NCBI RefSeq assembly: GCF_018139145.2
Contig: NC_059486.1
Coordinates: 6,138,001-6,202,000, forward strand
Length of the DNA: 64,000 nt
Reading direction: 5' to 3'
From: Gymnogyps californianus
Lineage: Eukaryota; Chordata; Aves; Accipitriformes; Cathartidae
Positions 57,514 to 64,000 of this stretch are shown here, piece after piece; the first letter of the stretch is position 1, and each line of letters begins with the position of its first letter. The notes under the pieces are model-generated. The model did not search any database. It was not told where the DNA came from and saw nothing but the letters and a program-made list of their open reading frames with translations. Both the position numbers and the translations under genes were made by a program.

Positions 57514-60500
57514 CTGGGGACCAGAAAGAATAGTCAGTACTGGTGAAAGATGCAAGCAAAGGCAGATTTCATTTTATTAAACTTTCTCTGGTTTTAATTC
57601 AAGACATGTATGATAAGTAACATAGGTAAACAAAGATGCTAGATCCCTGCAATAACAGCTTGACCATTTTATACGGCATGTAACCGAAATACCTACAACT
57701 GAAAAGAACCAACAAGCCATTACACGAGTCTTGCAGAGTAAGCTAAATATTTTGGCAGATTCTCAACAGCGTGCAGTTGTACACAGGACTTGACGCTCGT
57801 CATTTCAATTGCTGCAGCAAACGCATCATCCCCAGCGCATTTTATCTGCTCCTGTTTACAGAACTACCCACTCTCCAGCTGCTTCATTTCTTAGTTGTGT
57901 GTTCAAGGATACAAGACAACTTCTCCAATACATTTTCCAGCACATTCTCCGAGATCTAGGACAAAATTAAAACCAGGAAAGGAAACCTATCTTCAGCCAG
58001 AAGAACAAGGTTTTTCATTCACTCTCAAGCTTCTAAAGGAAATGTTAGTTCATTATTTCTGAAACAAAAAACATACACACCCTCATCTCAGTGTCAGGGC
58101 TTCTAATGGGCGTACGTGACAACTGGATTCAATAACTTAGGAAGAACACAGTGCAAGACATTATTCCAGAAAAGGGGCTGGGGGGCTCCACATGCCTACC
58201 AGGAGTAAATAAGGAGCACTTATAAATAAGCAGTTCAGGTGGAGACCCTGCAGGATGGGCTGTAGCTAGCAAATTAGCAAGATCCTAAGTAGGAAGGCTG
58301 GCATGGCCGTGGGGACAAACCTTTGAGAAAGATGGAGATGAGCACCAAGAAAGATTAATCTGGAAACAAGGGATTAACCTTAAAAAGAGAAAAATTAAGA
58401 ACCCAAGAATATAAGCATTAGAAATATCTACTAGTATGTTATTTAATACTACTAGATGTTATTAAAGGTAATAGAGTTTAACCAGCACAAAGAGCTATGC
58501 AGACATTCATTTCTATATTAAAAAATCATCTTATTTTCCTTTAAAGCTGATTAGCTCTATTTAGCCTAGCTAAACCAAGTAAACCAGTCATGGTCCCAAA
58601 TAAAGAGGAGCTACATAGTCTTCTTCAACAGGTTTAACTACATCTGTTTGAAATATATTCAAAACTATGTCAATAAAACTTTCTCCTTTCAGACTATCTT
58701 TAAAAGGCAAGAGGTCCACAGCAATTTCACGATAATTTAAACCCAGAGTTGGAGACTGTTTGGTGTACTACCTGGGGGGAAAGACCTCCAGAAGACCCAC
58801 CATCAAACAATGCACTCCTTGTAACAAATGTTAGCACCGATGAGCAAAAAAAATCACTAGCTGGAGCCCAGGAACAGCACAGTAGCTTTGCATTCATCTG
58901 GCTCTAGCATACTGAGTTTGCCCTGGGTTAATGGGATAAGCAAGGGATATTTAATTATCATGTTATCCTAGGAATTACATGTCTATAGAGATCACCCATT
59001 AAGAAATGGCTGGGCATAATACACTCACATGGCCTTACAGGAATAAAGTAGTAATTCTACTGTTCAATATTAGAATACGCCATTTATCATGGGCAAGAAG
59101 TTAGTGTCAAGAAATTCAGTTAGTGTACATTTCAAAGGACACAAAATGGTAAAATAATTTGACAGTGAAGATCACTGATTATTTTTTATTACTTTAAAGG
59201 GCAATCTATTTTTAGTTTTAGAATTTGGCTGTTCTTAATCCTAATGGTTCAGTAGCAGTATTTACGATTTTCAGAGCGATATTGAGACACTGAAAAAGCA
59301 AATCTGTAATTATAGTAAGACTTCAAAAATAACGCTAACATAGAATGCTTTATCAAAGACAAACCAAGCTCAGCATGGGAAGCTCTATTTTCCCATGGCA
59401 TTAAATGGTAACAAGTAAACCCAAAGAACCAGTAAGAACCAAACGCATGAAGAATTAGTTCCCTTTCAGAAGTGAGAGCAGATGCAACACCATATGGCTG
59501 ACCCTCCACGGCTAAACAGAACGCCCACAAGGACTTAACAATTTACCTCCCCCGGGAATGAAACATAAGTTCACAGGTTTTAACATGCGCGGTTATGAAA
59601 GGGTTACTTGGGCTAACATCTTAAATTGACAGAATTTATGCCAGATGCTTTGAAAAATAGCTACACAGATCCCACACAAAGCGAGTTCAATCAGTCCTCA
59701 CCCAGGAAGCAGCACACTCATTCCTTCCTCAGCATCTGCCCGTGTCAGCAGACTCGCTGCTGAAACCAGGCAGGACTGAAAGGCAGAAAGCAGCCACCAC
59801 AAGTCACTTCTTCAAGCCCAACACTGTCAGCTGCTTAATAAACTGGTGCTCTTCAAATATTAAATTGCTTCTATTTGACCTGAATTTTCGGTCTCTGAGA
59901 AAAGCAACGATGACAAGTTTTTCCAGGGCAATAAAGAAAGAGATGCTAACAAGCCTCTAAGTCACTTGACTGCCATGAAAAGCTGTTGCAGATTCTGGTG
60001 GCAAAGGTGTAATTGGACTGGTTTTCTATTGTACTTTTTCAATACTCCGTGGAATAATTTTCTATGTACTTTGCTGTTCCTGCTTCCTTTATAAAAATAT
60101 TTTTATCTTTAAAAATAAATTGATAGTGCCATGGACTACGCTTTAAGATAACAACATAAGCCAGAAGATCACAACCTAACCACGTTTGAGTGCTTCAGAA
60201 AGGAAAAGCCATCATTTTTATTGCTTATGTGCATACTTAATATTCTGAAAGCTATCAAATTTTGGAAGATCAGCTATTTTCCAAAACCTTTATTCTTCTA
60301 GATACTACAACCACAAGCAATAACAGCAACAGTAGTATTTTTACTAGCCAAGACAGATAGTTCTGTTTCCTTTGAATTTGTATAATTATACCAGAAGTGT
60401 AATTTGCTTGTTAGTTGGTGGGGAAAAGGTAAAAATGGGTTCAAGGAAAAATTCATGGGGCGCAATTTTTTTTTTCTCCCCTCGAATACTATAGCATGGT

Positions 60501-63500
60501 GGATACGAGCATCCTCCAATCTGTTTCCAAATGGATCAAGTCATGATTAGTATTCACCCAGCTCCTTCCAATTTACAGTTGCTATCTAATTCACTCTAGC
60601 ACGATTACAGTCTAAGTATAGTGCTATACATCAAGAAAGTTGCCCAACGCTGCTGATTCTGTGACTATTTTCAGTTATTTAAAAATTCAAGCTACCAATT
60701 CAGAATGGGAGTCTGCCATGCTGGATGGCTCCTACTACATTTTATAATGGTAAAATTTTTCAGATCTGAATCAAAACAGTTCAACAATTGTTCAGAACCA
60801 AAAATTAAGAGATTGGAAGGGGAAGAAATTTTGCTTACATTTCTAACTACTTTTAGTTGAACAAGCACTGTCACTGTAGTCTGCAAAACACAGTCCTGCT
60901 AACTCACAGAAAAACCTTTGTGCCATGTGTACAAGTTTTGCTGTTCCTGTTGGGGACACGGAAAAAACGGAGGGGACAAATGCAGTCAAGTTTAAGTCTG
61001 AAAGAAATATGAGCTTGCCCATTATTCATAGAAGCTAGAAGGAATTCAGTTACGTTGTCCATACTCTTCCGTGTGCATCCATGGAGATTATTCTGCAGCA
61101 TTTATCCACAGGATCTCAGCAACGCTTGCTTTGCACGTGGTGTCTCATTAGGGGAAGCCAAGCACACAAGCAGAGCAGAAGGCTCCTTTTTTGTCCCCCT
61201 CAGTGCCTCCATCATTCAAACCAAGTAAAAGGAAGCAACAAGTAGTGCAAATGGAACATGAGCAGAGGAGCTGACACCACACAACAGCGAGAGCTGGCAC
61301 CAGCTGAGACAGGAACAGGCTAGAACGTACGCGTGCCGAGCAGCACTGCATGGGGGAACAAACATGACGCCAAATGGAAAACTGTGTTCGGAGGAGCTAG
61401 AAGAGAAACTGCAATCTACCACACATGCCAAGGTCTGCTTTGCACCAAAAAAAAGGGCGGGCAGACAGAAGACACTGATTGTACTATAGAGAGGTCTTTG
61501 TAGGGTCAGGACTCATAAAGGGGTGAATACTGGATTTTGGGGAGTTGAACTAGTTTCCAGAGTTACTGTGTCACAGATGACAAGGCACTCAAGCCAAACC
61601 TTTCACAAGGATGGATGTACTATGTCAAATTATGTCAAAATTAAACTGTTTGTGAAGCAACCAGGTCTTGTCATATCTTATTTGTTCCAAGATTTAAGTT
61701 GCTCCTGTTTAAACACATAGATTCTCAAAATCTACATAAAAAGCTGCCTTGTCCCCTGAGCTTCAAATTTTCTGTCCAGCATATTACCTACTAAAGCTTG
61801 AGAAGCTTTTAGTTCCATCTGGTAATTTGAGAGGTGAGAGAAGTTCAGGATTAAATCCAGTTTTTTGCCTAAAGATTTGGAAATACAGTTCAGAAGTCCC
61901 CAGAGAGGAGTGATTCTTCTCAGATCAAGCAGCTCTACGCTTTGCGTTAAAAATTGTATTATGATAGGAAATAGATGACAACCAAGAACAGCATCCTGCT
62001 GTGCTGAGCACTATTCAAAGTAATAGACTGACAGTAAAGAGCTTATAATTTAAACACCACGAAGTAGGGTAAAAAAAGATGCATCATATAGGAGTTCAGC
62101 AAGGGCTCAGAAAAGGTGTGGAAATGATCAGAGGTTTTTATCATTATTATCTAGCTTTAAAAAAGGAGATGTACTAAAAAGTGCACAAATGTCAACAGTC
62201 ACTTCAACCAAACACAATATCCTTGGCGAAACAAAACAAAAAGCTGTTTATGACCAATGCTAAACAGCGTGCTGCAGCTGCTGCTTTATCAGTTACTGGC
62301 CATACCTTCAGCTGGCTCCACAAAGGAGACTTTGCAGACTCAAAGATGATATAGTGTGTATGTGCTGGGGCAAGTGACCTCCAACTCTGCACATTTCTTC
62401 CTGATACAGTATCTGGGGAAGTCCTTAAGAACAGCATACAAGATTACATTGCTCAAGATCAGCATTTACAGTCACCTTCCTAGCAAGATTGTTTTTGTAT
62501 GAAAGTAGGCTCCCAATCTCAACATAAAAACATGTAAAATCGTACTGTTTGCCATGGAACTGCAGGGCAGCTCATACTACTGCTAGCCACTGCTTGCAAC
62601 TGCTGCCCCAGGACCACCGCTGCCAGGATGGCCAGCTGTCCAGCGCCGACTGTGGCCTCAGGCTCGGGGGGGGGAACCCCTAAGAATTCAGCTCGCTGAA
62701 ACTTTCCAGTGTTCTTGTTTCTGACCAAGCAGGTCTAGAAAACTGAGAAATACAAGGGAAAAACGTGGCATTAGGCAAGGCTGTGCACTACAGGGCGAGC
62801 TGAAGGTTTTCAAATTCAGATGCTGGGAGAAGCCCAAGGACAGCTGCCAGCACAATCTGATCACTTATTCCTGGGAAGAATTCCATTTTTTTAAAAAATA
62901 AATGAATGAATGAAGGAAACAGAATGATCACCAATGTAATTGCAAGCTGAAAAAATGGTATGGAGAGGATTTATGAAAGGCACTGGAATTTAAGATATCC
63001 ATTCTCTGTTCATACGTAACAAACATCAAGCCTGTAGCATAAGAATAAAACACAGGTAAACAGCCAGAGCTATACTAAACCCTGCTCCACTCATACTGCT
63101 GAAAATGAGTTTTGACCAGAAGGCCTGCAAAAAAGATAGGATATTTGGAGAAGCTGATCCAATATTCTGGTAGAAGCAAAGCTGGAAATCCAATGAGCAG
63201 TAAAAGGCAAACTGCAGAGCCCTTCTTTCTTATGGGTTTAAATACAGAACTCTTACAAAGATGGAAAAGTTACATTACTACTTTGATTACTTATAGAAAC
63301 TTAAGAGGAAGTGAGTAGAAATAATAAATTCCCATTTGTAAGAGTCCCCGTTTAAGATATTAATGCCTGTTTCTACCATTTCACAGAATACACCACTTTG
63401 GCATAAGCTATTTTTAGGATCAACCACTGTTGATTTGGAACAGCACACAAATTTCATGAGTCTCCACTTCTTAAGTAGAAGAGAGTTGCAGGCACATGCT

Positions 63501-64000
63501 ACATAAACCCTCCCACCAATTTTTAGTATGCTCACAAGAGCAAGCAGCCAACGGTTTTAGTCTACCGGAGAGATGAATTGAGGGTAATCACTGCTGCAGA
63601 TTCCATTAACATCTGCATGCCTAGTGAGAAGGGCAGGGGGAATAGCACTTTACACATCTCAAGTCTGGGACTGAAAGGAATTCCATGTTTTAAAGGAAAA
63701 TGGTCATTCTGAAAAGAGACAGTACGAATAAAAACAGCTATGATGACTATCTTCAGAGAAATATATGGTCTAGCAAAAATAGGCATTTCATACACTTATT
63801 CAGATTGTCAACGAATTAATGTCTTACCTAATTGTGTTCTGCAAAAAAAAAAAAGCCAGAAGACATTATTCTAACAAAAAAGTCTTAGGGTTTGGGGTGT
63901 TTCTTGTACTTCAGAAAACACATGATTACCTAACTAATTTATTAATTAATGATCCTCTTATTTTAATAGGAGCTTTGTTACTAACATGAATTAAATCAGG
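57514..64000 (-). other. DGCR2: DGCR2 intron continuing beyond the window
   Basis: AT-rich intronic sequence 5' of the linker exon. No LDLa-type exon, mobile element or RNA gene recognised. The open frames (for example 62519-62728 and 61148-61431, minus) lack splice or domain support. Simple features only: poly-T and poly-A runs and a TGAATGAATGAATGAA-like repeat near 62900. Confidence 0.7.

Noticed and set aside
57514..64000. Search for DGCR2 LDLa and signal-peptide exons
   Set aside because: No cysteine-rich LDLa pattern with flanking splice sites was found on the minus strand; these exons presumably lie to the right of the window.

Overview
The window is bird nuclear DNA. Three things point to this. 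CR1 non-LTR retrotransposons are the only recognisable interspersed repeats. The immunoglobulin lambda light-chain (IGL) locus is compact and single-isotype, with CL segments of avian type. It is followed by the order IGL - CA15 - DGCR2 (the 22q11-type neighbourhood). The species cannot be named from the sequence. The locus is not laid out like the chicken one, which has a single intact V and a single J-C.

Region 1 (1-6.7 kb, + strand): tandemly duplicated V modules. Three complete IGLV genes (1517-2000, 3999-4472, 5889-6372) each have an octamer and TATA-like promoter, a leader exon, an intron, an intact V exon and a 23-spacer recombination signal (RSS). A truncated fourth V (about 4700-4836) lies between the second and third. 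The first two modules are nearly identical copies about 2.48 kb apart; the third is more diverged.

Region 2 (6.7-14.2 kb, + strand): two J-C clusters. The proximal one has a J with an intact frame but a degenerate 12-RSS (8885-8951) and a C pseudogene (9839-10126) with a nonsense codon and a 35-bp frameshift deletion. The distal one has a canonical 12-RSS and J (12003-12068) and an intact C (13670-13992), separated by an intron holding a long TA-rich satellite. A possible relic of a third C 3' UTR lies at about 16.6 kb.

Region 3 (14.2-24.8 kb): no protein gene recognised. It holds a 745-bp CR1, several minisatellites, and motifs expected of a light-chain 3' enhancer: an ETS-IRF composite element with a MEF2-like site and E-box near 20.0-20.1 kb, an ISRE at 18.8 kb and an octamer at 21.2 kb. 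A CpG-rich block at 23.3 kb carries a strong CTCF-like site and may mark the domain boundary.

Region 4 (24.8-32.2 kb, - strand): an 8-exon GPI-anchored carbonic anhydrase, CA15, with complete reading frame (326 aa) and catalytic residues. Region 5 (32.2-37.8 kb): intergenic. Region 6 (37.8-64 kb, - strand): the 3' part of DGCR2 (eight coding exons, 474 residues: linker, C-type lectin domain, VWFC domain, transmembrane segment, PPPY-containing tail), its probable long 3' UTR, and at the right edge an intron. The upstream signal-peptide and LDLa exons lie outside the window. Base composition falls from GC-rich to AT-rich near 37.6 kb.

The IGL parts work together as follows. RAG would join one of the three 23-RSS V genes to the 12-RSS J at 12031. 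Untrimmed germline V-J2 joins are in frame. The transcript then splices from J2 to C at 13670 and would be driven by the V octamer promoter and the candidate 3' enhancer.
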